From assembly GCF_014267175.1 (NCBI RefSeq), contig NZ_JACMTR010000002.1, positions 1,658,501-1,722,500 on the forward strand: DNA of 64,000 nucleotides, in the 5' to 3' direction. The position numbers were made by a program, and so were the translations under genes. The first letter of the stretch is position 1. Every line of letters starts with the position of its first letter. Positions 8,310-15,830 of this stretch are shown piece by piece. The notes below the pieces were generated by a model. The model did no database searches, was not told the DNA's origin, and saw only the letters and a program-made list of their open reading frames with translations. The stretch comes from Pseudonocardia sp. C8. Its GTDB lineage: Bacteria > Actinomycetota > Actinomycetes > Mycobacteriales > Pseudonocardiaceae.

Positions 8310-9179
8310 GTGTCGACTGGCGCAGGTTCGTTGCCCGAGCGGATCCGCGTCCGTTTCGACCTGCTGAGCAGCAGCCAGCGCAAGATCGCGCGGTACTGCC
8401 TGTCGCGCCCCGGCGACGCCGGCACGCTGACCGCCCTGCGCATCGCCGAGCAGCTGGGAGTCAGCGAGTCCACGGTCGTCCGGTTCGCGATCAAACTCGG
8501 CTACGACGGGTTCCCGTCGATGCAGGAGGCCATTCGCTCCGAGGACCACTCTGCCACGATGCACGACGACCAGGACGTCCCTGCCGATCCTGTGCAAGGG
8601 ACCACGTCGCGCTCGCTACGCAACGATCTCGACGTGCTCGGTCAGTCCATCGCCGAGCTCGACCTGCGCGCGGTCGGTCACGCGGTGCGAGCGCTGTCGG
8701 AGGCGGACCGCATACTCGTGTGCGGCTTCCGCACGTCGTTCAGCCTGGCGCACCTGGCGCACTTCCATCTGCGCAAGGTCCACCGCGACACCAGGCTGCT
8801 CGACGACCTGGGCGGGACTCTGGTCGACGACCTGGAGCTCGTCCGGGGCGGCGACGCGGTGTGGGCCTTCACCTTCCCTGTCTATGACGAACGGACCATC
8901 CAGGTCGTCAATCACGCGGAGTCGGTCGGAGCGTCCAGCGTCGTCGTCACCGACAGTGCGTTGGCACCGCTGCCGATCGGGCCGAGCATCCATCCGCTGA
9001 TGGTCCGGCACGACAGCGTGAGTTTCTTCAACACCACAGTCGCTGCAGTCGCTCTGGTGAACGCCGTGGTCTCGGAGCTGACGGAGATCAGGACAAGGAA
9101 CGACCCGATGTTCGCACGTCAGCTGTCCCGCAAGTTTCACACGAAGGGCCAGCTGCGCGCCGCGACCCGTTCCGAATGA
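8310..9179 (+). CDS. MurR/RpiR family transcriptional regulator
   Basis: A 289-residue regulator. An N-terminal helix-turn-helix (residues about 1-80; RIAEQLGVSESTVVRF is the recognition region) is followed by a SIS sugar-phosphate-binding fold (about 125-265; ILVCGFRTSFSLAHL, then TFPVYDERTIQVV). GTG at 8310 lies 10 bases after the pxpC stop, behind a GAGGTGAG ribosome site, so it is the last gene of the pxpB-pxpC operon. RpiR proteins usually sense phosphorylated sugars, but members controlling amino-acid and purine catabolism are known. It probably binds the paired dyads at 6427 and 6601; this is inference from proximity. Confidence 0.88.
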   Translation: MSTGAGSLPERIRVRFDLLSSSQRKIARYCLSRPGDAGTLTALRIAEQLGVSESTVVRFAIKLGYDGFPSMQEAIRSEDHSATMHDDQDVPADPVQGTTSRSLRNDLDVLGQSIAELDLRAVGHAVRALSEADRILVCGFRTSFSLAHLAHFHLRKVHRDTRLLDDLGGTLVDDLELVRGGDAVWAFTFPVYDERTIQVVNHAESVGASSVVVTDSALAPLPIGPSIHPLMVRHDSVSFFNTTVAAVALVNAVVSELTEIRTRNDPMFARQLSRKFHTKGQLRAATRSE

Positions 9180-9353
9180 GGGCGATCACGGGCACGAGGC
9201 GTGCCTCGAGTTCCGGTACCGGGACGATCTGGTCGGGTTGGAACCGGTACTCGACGCAGCCGCGACGCGCGGGTGCCCGCCGCTGGTCACCAGCCACATG
9301 CGGCGTAGCAAATGCTCCCGGAGCGTCGCCGATGTTCATGGGACTCCCGGCGC

Positions 9354-10130
9354 TCAGGTTCGGAGGTGGCTGGCGCCGTTGACGTCGAGGATTGCGCCGG
9401 TCGTCCATTCGGCGTGCGGCGAGGCCAGGTACAGCACGGCGGAGGCGATCTCGGCCGGTTGTGCGACGCGTCCCAGCGGGCTCTGGTCCCGGATTCCCTT
9501 GCCTTCGGGACCGTCGAGGCGACCGGCAACGCGCTCGGTCTCGACGAAGCCGGGGGCGACCGTGGTGACCGAGATGCCGTGCTTGCCGAGGGCCAGCGCG
9601 AGCGACTGCCCCAGGGCGTTGAGAGCAGCCTTGCTGGCTCCGTACGCCGGGTGGTGGGGCTCACCGCGAAAGGCACCGCGCGAGCTGACGTTGACGATGC
9701 GTCCTGCCCTCTGACCGGCGATCATGTGCCGGGCGGCGCAGTAGCTGACGTTCGCCGCGGCGAACACGTTGACGGCGAAGGTCTGTTGCCAGGCCTGCTG
9801 CCAGTCGTCGTAGGAGCAGTCGTCGATCGAGCTGGGAAGCATGATCGCCGCGTTGTTGACCACCACGTCAATTCCGCCGAGGTCGTGTTCTGCGGTGTCG
9901 ACGAGATGTGCGACCTGTCCGGAATCCGACAGGTCCGCGCGGATCAGGGTGTGGCCGTCGCCGCGGAGACCGGCGCGGGTGCTCTCCGCGTCGACGTCGC
10001 GGCTCGCGTAATGAAGTGCGACCCGATCGCCGTTGCCGGCGAACGCGGTGGCGATTGCGCGTCCGATGCCGCGGGCGGCACCGGTGACCAGGACTCCTCG
10101 GGAACGGGGAGAGCCCGCGTCTCGGGTCAT
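9354..10130 (-). CDS. SDR family oxidoreductase
   Basis: A 258-residue classical short-chain dehydrogenase. It has the cofactor motif VTGAARGIGR, the NNAAIM structural block, the serine in VNVSSRG, the active-site Y-G-A-S-K (AYGASKAAL), and a C-terminal VNGASHLRT in place of the usual DGG. It oxidises or reduces a hydroxyl/carbonyl group with NAD(P)H. Its start overlaps the RidA stop by 4 bases, and it is the last gene of the leftward seven-gene operon starting at the GntR regulator. Its substrate is unknown. Confidence 0.88.
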   Translation of the reverse strand: MTRDAGSPRSRGVLVTGAARGIGRAIATAFAGNGDRVALHYASRDVDAESTRAGLRGDGHTLIRADLSDSGQVAHLVDTAEHDLGGIDVVVNNAAIMLPSSIDDCSYDDWQQAWQQTFAVNVFAAANVSYCAARHMIAGQRAGRIVNVSSRGAFRGEPHHPAYGASKAALNALGQSLALALGKHGISVTTVAPGFVETERVAGRLDGPEGKGIRDQSPLGRVAQPAEIASAVLYLASPHAEWTTGAILDVNGASHLRT

Positions 10131-10615
10131 CGGCCTCGCTCTCCGTTCAGCGCAGCGGTGGCGGGCGCGGTCGTGAACACGGCGGTGACCTCCACCGGTG
10201 CGCCTTCCGGCAGGCTGCTCACACCGACGGTGGCGCGCGCGGGTACGTGCGAGTGCAGCATCTGCGAGAGGACCGCGCTCGCTCCGTCGGCGACGGCGCT
10301 GTGTGAGGTGAACTCCGGGATCGCTCTGACATAGACGGTCAGCGAAACTGATTGGTCGACCGTGAGCCCGGCATCCTGTGCGACGGCTCGAGCTGCGCCG
10401 ATCGCTCGATGGGCTGCGTGCGCGGCGAGACGGGCAGCGTCGTCGACGTCGATGTCGGCGCCGACGACACCGACACCGTCCATGGTGGCTCCTCGTCGTG
10501 GCGTCATCCCGGCGGTGAACACCAATCCTCCACCCAGCCGGGCCACGGAGTAGTCACCATGTGCTCGCGGCTGGTCCGCGGTGCCCGGCGGAGGGTGCTG
10601 GTCGGTCGTGCTCAT
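10127..10615 (-). CDS. RidA family protein (YjgF/YER057c/UK114)
   Basis: A 162-residue RidA-like protein with an N-terminal extension of about 25 residues. RidA proteins hydrolyse reactive enamine/imine intermediates, releasing ammonia, and protect PLP enzymes. Features seen are VFTAGMTPR near the start of the fold and HVPARATVGVSSLPEGAPVEV near the end. The usual substrate-binding arginine position (R-x-x-V-x-V) appears as PARATVGV. It lies between the racemase-like gene and the SDR in a leftward operon that also encodes an aminotransferase, so a role in clearing enamines made by PLP or lyase chemistry fits. Confidence 0.88.
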   Translation of the reverse strand: MSTTDQHPPPGTADQPRAHGDYSVARLGGGLVFTAGMTPRRGATMDGVGVVGADIDVDDAARLAAHAAHRAIGAARAVAQDAGLTVDQSVSLTVYVRAIPEFTSHSAVADGASAVLSQMLHSHVPARATVGVSSLPEGAPVEVTAVFTTAPATAALNGERGR

Positions 10616-10645
10616 CGGTCCTCTGGTGGTGGTGTTGTTGCGTGG

Positions 10646-11455
10646 TCAGACGGCACCGACGGTCGGGAGCGTCGCGTAGTCCACCGGCGGTAGATCCAGG
10701 CCGTAGGTGTCGCGGGCCAACTGGCGGATGTCGACCTCGTGCGGGCCGGTGAGGTACAACCGGTCTCCGCGGCCCGGGCCGGCGTGGGCGGCGACGCGCG
10801 CCGCGGTGTCCAGGACGAGGTCGGCAGCGGCGCCAAGGGGGTCGATGACGGCGATGCCGTCCGACGCAGCCGTGATGAGGTCCAGCACGCAGGTGAAGTC
10901 GGTGCAGGCCAGCAGTATCGATGTGCAGTGCCAGCCGCGTAGGATCGCGACGGCCTCGTCCACCAGGGTCTGGAGCCGCCGCGGGTCGTCCCCGCCGTCG
11001 ATCTCGGCGAGGCGCAGCAGGTCCTCGGTGGCCAGCTCGCGTACGTCGCGGTCCGAGATCGCGCGACCGACCGCACCGCTGGCGACCGTGCCGGCGGTGG
11101 CCAACACCCCGATCGTCCCGGCCGGCGCAGTGTCGGCGGCGGCTCTGTTGGCCATGAGCATGTCGACCCGTGGAATGAGACGAGCGGGCTGGTCTTCGAG
11201 GACGACGCTCGCGGTGTTGCACGCGACCGCCCAGACGTCGCAGCCGGCGTCGGCGAAGAACTGCTCGGCCTCGGCGACGTACTGGGTGACCTCTGCGGCC
11301 GGTCTCGGCCCGTATGGTCGCCGGGCGGCGTCTCCGAGGTAGACCAACGAGTGCTGGGGTGCCCTGTGACGCAGGATCGAGGCGAGTGGGAGTCCCCCGA
11401 TCCCCGCGTCGAACACGCCGATGGTCGCCATGGGCAATCTGTGTGGCTCAGTCAT
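10646..11455 (-). CDS. Aspartate/glutamate racemase-like protein
   Basis: A 269-residue protein of the Asp/Glu racemase superfamily. It has IGVFDAGIGGLPL, RRPYGPRP and the first cysteine C79 in VACNTAS. The second cysteine block is LACTDFTC (C184), where MurI enzymes have GCTHYP: the cysteine is kept but the following histidine is replaced by Asp186, and the usual DSG near the N-terminus is DAG. A cell-wall MurI role is therefore doubtful; racemisation or C-C/C-N lysis of a different substrate is likely. Its ATG overlaps the end of the upstream transporter gene by 8 bases, so the two are translationally coupled. Confidence 0.75.
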   Translation of the reverse strand: MTEPHRLPMATIGVFDAGIGGLPLASILRHRAPQHSLVYLGDAARRPYGPRPAAEVTQYVAEAEQFFADAGCDVWAVACNTASVVLEDQPARLIPRVDMLMANRAAADTAPAGTIGVLATAGTVASGAVGRAISDRDVRELATEDLLRLAEIDGGDDPRRLQTLVDEAVAILRGWHCTSILLACTDFTCVLDLITAASDGIAVIDPLGAAADLVLDTAARVAAHAGPGRGDRLYLTGPHEVDIRQLARDTYGLDLPPVDYATLPTVGAV

Positions 11456-12761
11456 CGACCAAGGCCTCGTGCGCGGTCTCGCGGGTCAGCCAGACCGCGA
11501 TGCCGGTGGCCACGGCACAGAAGAGCACGTAGTACGCCGGGACTGACGGGTTCCCGCTGACCCCGATGAGATAGGTGACGATCAGGGGCGCGGCGCCGCC
11601 GAAGATCGCGGTACCGACGTTGTAACCGAGGGAGTATGCGGTGTAGCGCACGCGCGTCGGGAACAGCTCCGCGAGAACGGTGTGGATGATCCCCGTGTGA
11701 CCGGCGTAGGCAAGGGCCAGTAGCGCTGCGCCCAGGGCGGCGAGCGGGACAGAGCCGTGGGTCATGAGCCCGTAGCAGGGCAGAGCCAGTCCGCCGACGA
11801 GCACCGACGACCCGATCATCGTGGGCCGGCGCCCGATGCGGTCGGAGAGCCGACCGGCCAGCGGGATCGCCACCATGACCGCGACGAGCGAGATGCTGGT
11901 AACCATCAGTCCCTGTCCGACGGTGAAGTGAAGGGTCCGGTTGAGAAACGTCGGCATGTAGGTGAACAGGATGTAGTAGCCCGCACCGTTCAGCATCGGG
12001 ATGGTAATTGCGAACAGCACGGCTCGGCGGTGGCGCTTGGACGCGAGCGCCTCGCGCAGGGGGTTCCCGGCACGGGTGTTCGTCTTGCGGAGCTCCCTGA
12101 ACTTCGGGGTGTCGTCCAGCTTGTTACGGATGTAGAAGCCGACCAGGCCGAGCGGGAGCGCGAGCAGGAAGGGGATGCGCCAGCCCCAGGCCTCGAGGTC
12201 GTCGCTGCTGAGGGTCTCGGCGATGATCGTGCCCATCATCGTCGCGGCGAACAGCGACAGGTACGAGGCCATCTGCGCCCACGCCACCAACCGGCCACGC
12301 TCTCCGGTGGGTGCGTACTCGGCGACGAACGACATCGCCCCGGCGGACTCGCCGCCCGTCGCGAAACCCTGCACCAGACGGAGCAGCAACAGTAGGATGG
12401 GAGCCGCGATCCCGATCGCGGCGTAGGAGGGAAGCAGGCCGATCATCGCGGTGGACACCGTGATGAGAGCCATGATGAACACCAATGTGCGCTGGCGACC
12501 GATGCGGTCTCCCATGAAGCCGCACACCACGCCACCCAGCGGGCGGATGAAGAACGTCAGTCCGAAGATGGCGAACGTCAGCATGAGGGCGGCGGCGGGA
12601 TCGTCCGCGGGGAAGAAGACCAAGGCGATGGTCGAGGCAAAGAACCCGTAGATCCCGTAGTCGAAGAACTCGACGAAGAGCCCGGCCGAGGCGCCGAGCG
12701 TGACCCGGCGCAGTGTCCTGCGATCCACCGGGGTGTCCTGTTGGACGTGTGTGTGTTCCAT
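11448..12761 (-). CDS. MFS transporter, MHS type
   Basis: A 437-residue, 12-segment MHS-family symporter with FVEFFDYGIYGFFAS near the N-terminus and GFMGDRIGRQRTL in the loop between helices 2 and 3. It resembles the transporter at 1578-2891 in length and signature more than the pair at 23-29 kb. It lies in the leftward operon between pxpA and the racemase-like gene and most likely imports the compound degraded by the operon. The AGGAG-poor upstream region gives no strong start preference; ATG at 12761 gives the full N-terminus. Confidence 0.9.
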   Translation of the reverse strand: MEHTHVQQDTPVDRRTLRRVTLGASAGLFVEFFDYGIYGFFASTIALVFFPADDPAAALMLTFAIFGLTFFIRPLGGVVCGFMGDRIGRQRTLVFIMALITVSTAMIGLLPSYAAIGIAAPILLLLLRLVQGFATGGESAGAMSFVAEYAPTGERGRLVAWAQMASYLSLFAATMMGTIIAETLSSDDLEAWGWRIPFLLALPLGLVGFYIRNKLDDTPKFRELRKTNTRAGNPLREALASKRHRRAVLFAITIPMLNGAGYYILFTYMPTFLNRTLHFTVGQGLMVTSISLVAVMVAIPLAGRLSDRIGRRPTMIGSSVLVGGLALPCYGLMTHGSVPLAALGAALLALAYAGHTGIIHTVLAELFPTRVRYTAYSLGYNVGTAIFGGAAPLIVTYLIGVSGNPSVPAYYVLFCAVATGIAVWLTRETAHEALVDD

Positions 12762-12918
12762 GGCAGCTCCAGCCGTGAGGCGGGGTCAACTCTGACCTGA
12801 CCACCGCAGGTTGGTGACGAACTGAGTCGTCCGGGTGCTAGGACAGGGCCCGCCGAGCGTGAGGCGTCCGGCGTCCGATCTGCCCGCAGCGTTGCCTGGT
12901 ACGTGGACGAACGGCGTG

Positions 12919-13713
12919 CTACGCGGGTGTGGCGGTGGATCGGTCCGCGAGGATCTCCCCGACCGGAGCGATGCGCACGCCAGCCTCCTCGAGGTCGGCC
13001 CGGATCCGGGTGGCGAGTGCGACGGCACCGGGGCTGTCCCCGTGGACGAGCACGGTGTCGCACGTCACCGGCAGGTCCTTACCGTTGATCGACTCGACCA
13101 GTCCCTCGGTCACCATGCGGACGGTCCGTGCCGCGACGACGTCCTCGTCGTGGATGACGGCGCCGGTTTCCCGGCGGGGCACGAGCGTCCCGTCGTCGAG
13201 GTAGGCGCGGTCGGCCATTCCGATGATGCCGACCTCGAGCCCTCGCTCGCGCGCGATGCGCGCGAGCTCGCCTTCCTGGGTGAGGATGATCAGACCCGGG
13301 TCGAACTGCTCGACCGCGTCGGCGACTCCGAGCGCGTACTCGGTCTCGGTGACCACCAGGTTGCCCAGCCGTCCGTGTGCGGTCAGGTGCGCGATGGCGG
13401 TCCGGTGCGCGGTGGTGAAGGCACTGAGGGCGCCGACCTGGTAGAGGACGTCGGTGCGGATCTCGTCGCGGGTGAGTGTCATGTCCCGTCGGCCGAACCC
13501 GACCAGGTCCGGGAAGCCGGGGTGGGCACCGACGGATACGCCAGCGCGGCGACACGCGGCCACCGTGGCGTCCATAACGCGCGGGTCGCCGGCGTGGAAG
13601 CCGCAGGCCAGATTCGCCGAGCTGACCAGCCTCAGCATGGCCGAGTCGTCTGCCATCCGATAGGCGCCGTAGGCCTCACCCAGGTCGGCGACGACATCGA
13701 TCGCGGTCGTCAT
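12919..13713 (-). CDS. pxpA: 5-oxoprolinase subunit A (LamB/YcsF family)
   Basis: A 264-residue LamB/YcsF-family protein. Diagnostic blocks are DLGEAYGAY (family DxGEsfG), SSANLACGFHAGDP, GAHPGFPD, and VCDT-like CDTVLVHGDSPGAV near the end. PxpA is the catalytic partner of PxpBC in ATP-dependent cleavage of 5-oxoproline to glutamate. The frame is open far upstream across the aminotransferase gene, but ATG at 13713 has AAGGAGGAGG just ahead and begins at the family N-terminus. It is separated from pxpBC by about 4.6 kb and lies on the opposite strand, an uncommon layout. Confidence 0.92.
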   Translation of the reverse strand: MTTAIDVVADLGEAYGAYRMADDSAMLRLVSSANLACGFHAGDPRVMDATVAACRRAGVSVGAHPGFPDLVGFGRRDMTLTRDEIRTDVLYQVGALSAFTTAHRTAIAHLTAHGRLGNLVVTETEYALGVADAVEQFDPGLIILTQEGELARIARERGLEVGIIGMADRAYLDDGTLVPRRETGAVIHDEDVVAARTVRMVTEGLVESINGKDLPVTCDTVLVHGDSPGAVALATRIRADLEEAGVRIAPVGEILADRSTATPA

Positions 13714-13751
13714 CGAAGCCCTCCTCCTTCGTTCGTGCTCGGTTGTCATCC

Positions 13752-14975
13752 TCAGGCGAACGAGGTGACGACATCGATGATGCGGTCGAGGGCTCGGTCC
13801 CAGACCTGCTCGTCCTGGGCGAAGCACAGCCGCATGTGGCCCACTCCGCCGGGCCCCGACTGGTAACCCGGGTTGACCACGACGCCGGCGCGAGACTTCA
13901 GCGCAAGCGCGAGCTCCTGGTCGGTGGCGTCGACCAGGACCTTGGGGAAGAGGTAGGCCGTTCCGAAGCTGGGTTCGACGGAGAACACTCCGCTGTCGTT
14001 GAGCTTCTGCGCCGTGGAGTCGCGCAGCACCTGGTACTCCTTGATGCGGCCGACCAGGTACTCCTCGTCGTCGGCGATCCAGCGCGCGAGCAGGTGCTGC
14101 GCGTAGGACGGGGCGCGCAGTGCGGTGCAGGACTGCACGTCCTCCATGGCCGGGAGCAGGGTTGCCGGGGCGACGGCGATCCCGAGGCGGTAGCCGGACA
14201 GCGACTCGGTCTTCGACGGGCCGAGCAGGGTCACGGTGCGTTCGGCCATGCCCGGGCGGGCCGCGAGGTGGTGGAACGGCTCGCCGTCGTAGACCAGCCG
14301 GCAGTAGAGTTCGTCGGCGATGACCGTGAAGTCGTGACACTGGGCGAGCTCCGCGATGGCGGAAATGGTCTCCTCGCCGTAGATCCCGCCGGTGGGGTTG
14401 TTCGGGTGGGAGAAGACCATCAGCTTCGGCTTGCGGGCCGCGGCCTTCTCGAGTGCGTCGAGGTCGAGGGTTGGACGAGCTCGGTTGCCCAGCGGCCCCG
14501 GCTCGGTCGGCCAGACCATCGGCACGCGCACGACCTCTGCGCCGAAGTAGCGCAGCATCCGCTCCGTGGACAGGTAGTCCGGGTCGGGGAGGACGACGAG
14601 GTCGCCGGGAGAGAGGATCGCTGCCAGGGCGGTGAACAGCGCGCCCTGGGTACCCGGCGTGAGCATGACCGAGGCGGGTTCCGTGGTGGGTACGCCCAGG
14701 ACCGACGCCACGTTCTGTGCGACGGCCGCACGCACGCCATGGTCGCCGCGGTAGGGGGTGTAGGTCATCCCCGATCCGGACGCCGCCTGCTCGAAGGTGG
14801 GCAGGGCCCACTCCGGCGGGGGGAACCTGTGGGTGTCGGCGTACGTGGCGTCGAGGATCTGCGAGGGGCCCTCGGCCTCCTCGAGCTCACGCTCGGCGGC
14901 GCGCAGCGGCTTTCCGACGTAGCTCGTCGCCTCGGGGACCAGGAGTCGGTCGACGGCCTCGGGCTGGGAACGCAT
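13752..14975 (-). CDS. PLP-dependent aminotransferase, class I/II
   Basis: A 407-residue fold-type I aminotransferase. It shows YTPYRGDHGVRAAVA (substrate/cofactor pocket), SHPNNPTGGIYG, IADELYCRLVYDG (the Asp-x-x-Tyr that contacts PLP), and the PLP-lysine in LGPSKTESLSGYRLG. It moves an amino group between an amino acid and a 2-oxo acid; the acceptor could be the 2-oxoglutarate obtained from glutamate in this pathway. It is the second gene of the operon started by the GntR regulator and lies 38 bases before pxpA. Specificity (aspartate, alanine, aromatic) cannot be assigned. Confidence 0.9.
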   Translation of the reverse strand: MRSQPEAVDRLLVPEATSYVGKPLRAAERELEEAEGPSQILDATYADTHRFPPPEWALPTFEQAASGSGMTYTPYRGDHGVRAAVAQNVASVLGVPTTEPASVMLTPGTQGALFTALAAILSPGDLVVLPDPDYLSTERMLRYFGAEVVRVPMVWPTEPGPLGNRARPTLDLDALEKAAARKPKLMVFSHPNNPTGGIYGEETISAIAELAQCHDFTVIADELYCRLVYDGEPFHHLAARPGMAERTVTLLGPSKTESLSGYRLGIAVAPATLLPAMEDVQSCTALRAPSYAQHLLARWIADDEEYLVGRIKEYQVLRDSTAQKLNDSGVFSVEPSFGTAYLFPKVLVDATDQELALALKSRAGVVVNPGYQSGPGGVGHMRLCFAQDEQVWDRALDRIIDVVTSFA

Positions 14976-15020
14976 GGATGTCCTTTCTCGGATGTGGGAG
15001 TGCGACGTGCGGTGGGGCGG

Positions 15021-15734
15021 TCAGCCAGACGTGGTCGGCGGCTCGTCGGCCTCCAGCGACGCGACGAGGCTGCACCACCCGCCGAGGACGTGATCGCGGG
15101 TCAGAACCGCAGTGCGGTCGGCGTCGCCGGCATCGAGGGCGGTGAGGATCTGCTCGTGTTCGGCCAGGGAATCCTGCGCCCGGTCGAGCCGGGCGAGATG
15201 CAGTGAAACGTACCGATCGCTGCGGGTGCGGAGGAGCTGCAGCGCCGAGAGCGAGGCGGGCATCCGTGCCAGCTCGTAGATGCGGGTGTGGAACTCGTGG
15301 TCGAGACGCATGAGCTCCCGACGGTCCTGGTCGCGGGCCGCGTCATGCTGACTGCGCAGGACGTGCTCGATGCCGATCAATCCCGGAAGCGGTGTCTCGC
15401 TCTCGGCGACGCGGTTCGCGGCGGCCCTCGCGAGTGCTTCCTCCAGCGCGGCGCGACCGAGGTAGAGGTCTCGCGCATCCTCGACCGAGATCTCGGCGAC
15501 CGTCCAGCTCTGATGCGGGCGGTCGACGACCAGGCCGTCGGCCGCGAGGCGGGACAGGGCGTGGCGTAGCGGAATCCGGCTGACGGTCAGTTCGTCGGCG
15601 AGCTCCTGCTGCCGGATCGTCTCCCCGGGCCCCATCTCGCCGGTGAGGATGCGGTCGCGGATGACCTGGTAGGCCCAGTCCTGCTTGCGCAGGGAGAAGG
15701 GAATCTGGGGGGCCCGCGACTTGGCCATCTGCAC
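15021..15734 (-). CDS. GntR family regulator, FCD subfamily
   Basis: A 237-residue regulator. The N-terminal winged helix spans about residues 15-85 (ELADELTVSRIPLRHALSRL, then a VVDRP wing). The C-terminal all-helical FCD ligand domain spans about 95-225 with metal-site residues in LDHEFHTRIY and HEQILTALDAGD. FCD regulators respond to carboxylates, amino acids and related metabolites. It is the first gene of the leftward operon, 45 bases ahead of the aminotransferase, so it probably autoregulates the operon through the dyad at 15763-15781. ATG at 15728 is an alternative start. Confidence 0.9.
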   Translation of the reverse strand: MQMAKSRAPQIPFSLRKQDWAYQVIRDRILTGEMGPGETIRQQELADELTVSRIPLRHALSRLAADGLVVDRPHQSWTVAEISVEDARDLYLGRAALEEALARAAANRVAESETPLPGLIGIEHVLRSQHDAARDQDRRELMRLDHEFHTRIYELARMPASLSALQLLRTRSDRYVSLHLARLDRAQDSLAEHEQILTALDAGDADRTAVLTRDHVLGGWCSLVASLEADEPPTTSG

Positions 15735-15762
15735 AACCTCACTGTTTCCGCAGCTAGCTAGC

Positions 15763-15781
15763 TTGTGTATCCAATATGCAA
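15763..15781. promoter_or_regulatory. Candidate GntR operator
   Basis: An imperfect 19-bp dyad with outer TTG/CAA arms and inner TAT/ATA (TTGtgTATccaATAtgCAA), 29 bases upstream of the GntR/FCD gene. TTGnnTAT-type dyads of this size are typical of FCD-GntR operators. It is immediately preceded by the repeat GCTAGCTAGC. Autoregulation is inferred. Confidence 0.45.
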
Positions 15782-15830
15782 CCTAGCGCGGTCGTGCGTG
15801 TCTGGGCAAGTGGTGATATCAGTGCGGTCG

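Noticed and set aside
9191..9205. Hairpin GGCACG-AGG-CGTGCC after the RpiR gene
   Set aside because: Short stem without a T-run and within a coding-like stretch; too weak to call a terminator.
10646..11455. Calling the racemase gene murI
   Set aside because: The second cysteine block and the DSG block are altered, and the operon context is catabolic, not cell wall.
13714..14811. Upstream extension of pxpA across the aminotransferase
   Set aside because: Non-protein composition; AAGGAGGAGG and the LamB/YcsF N-terminus fix the start at 13713.
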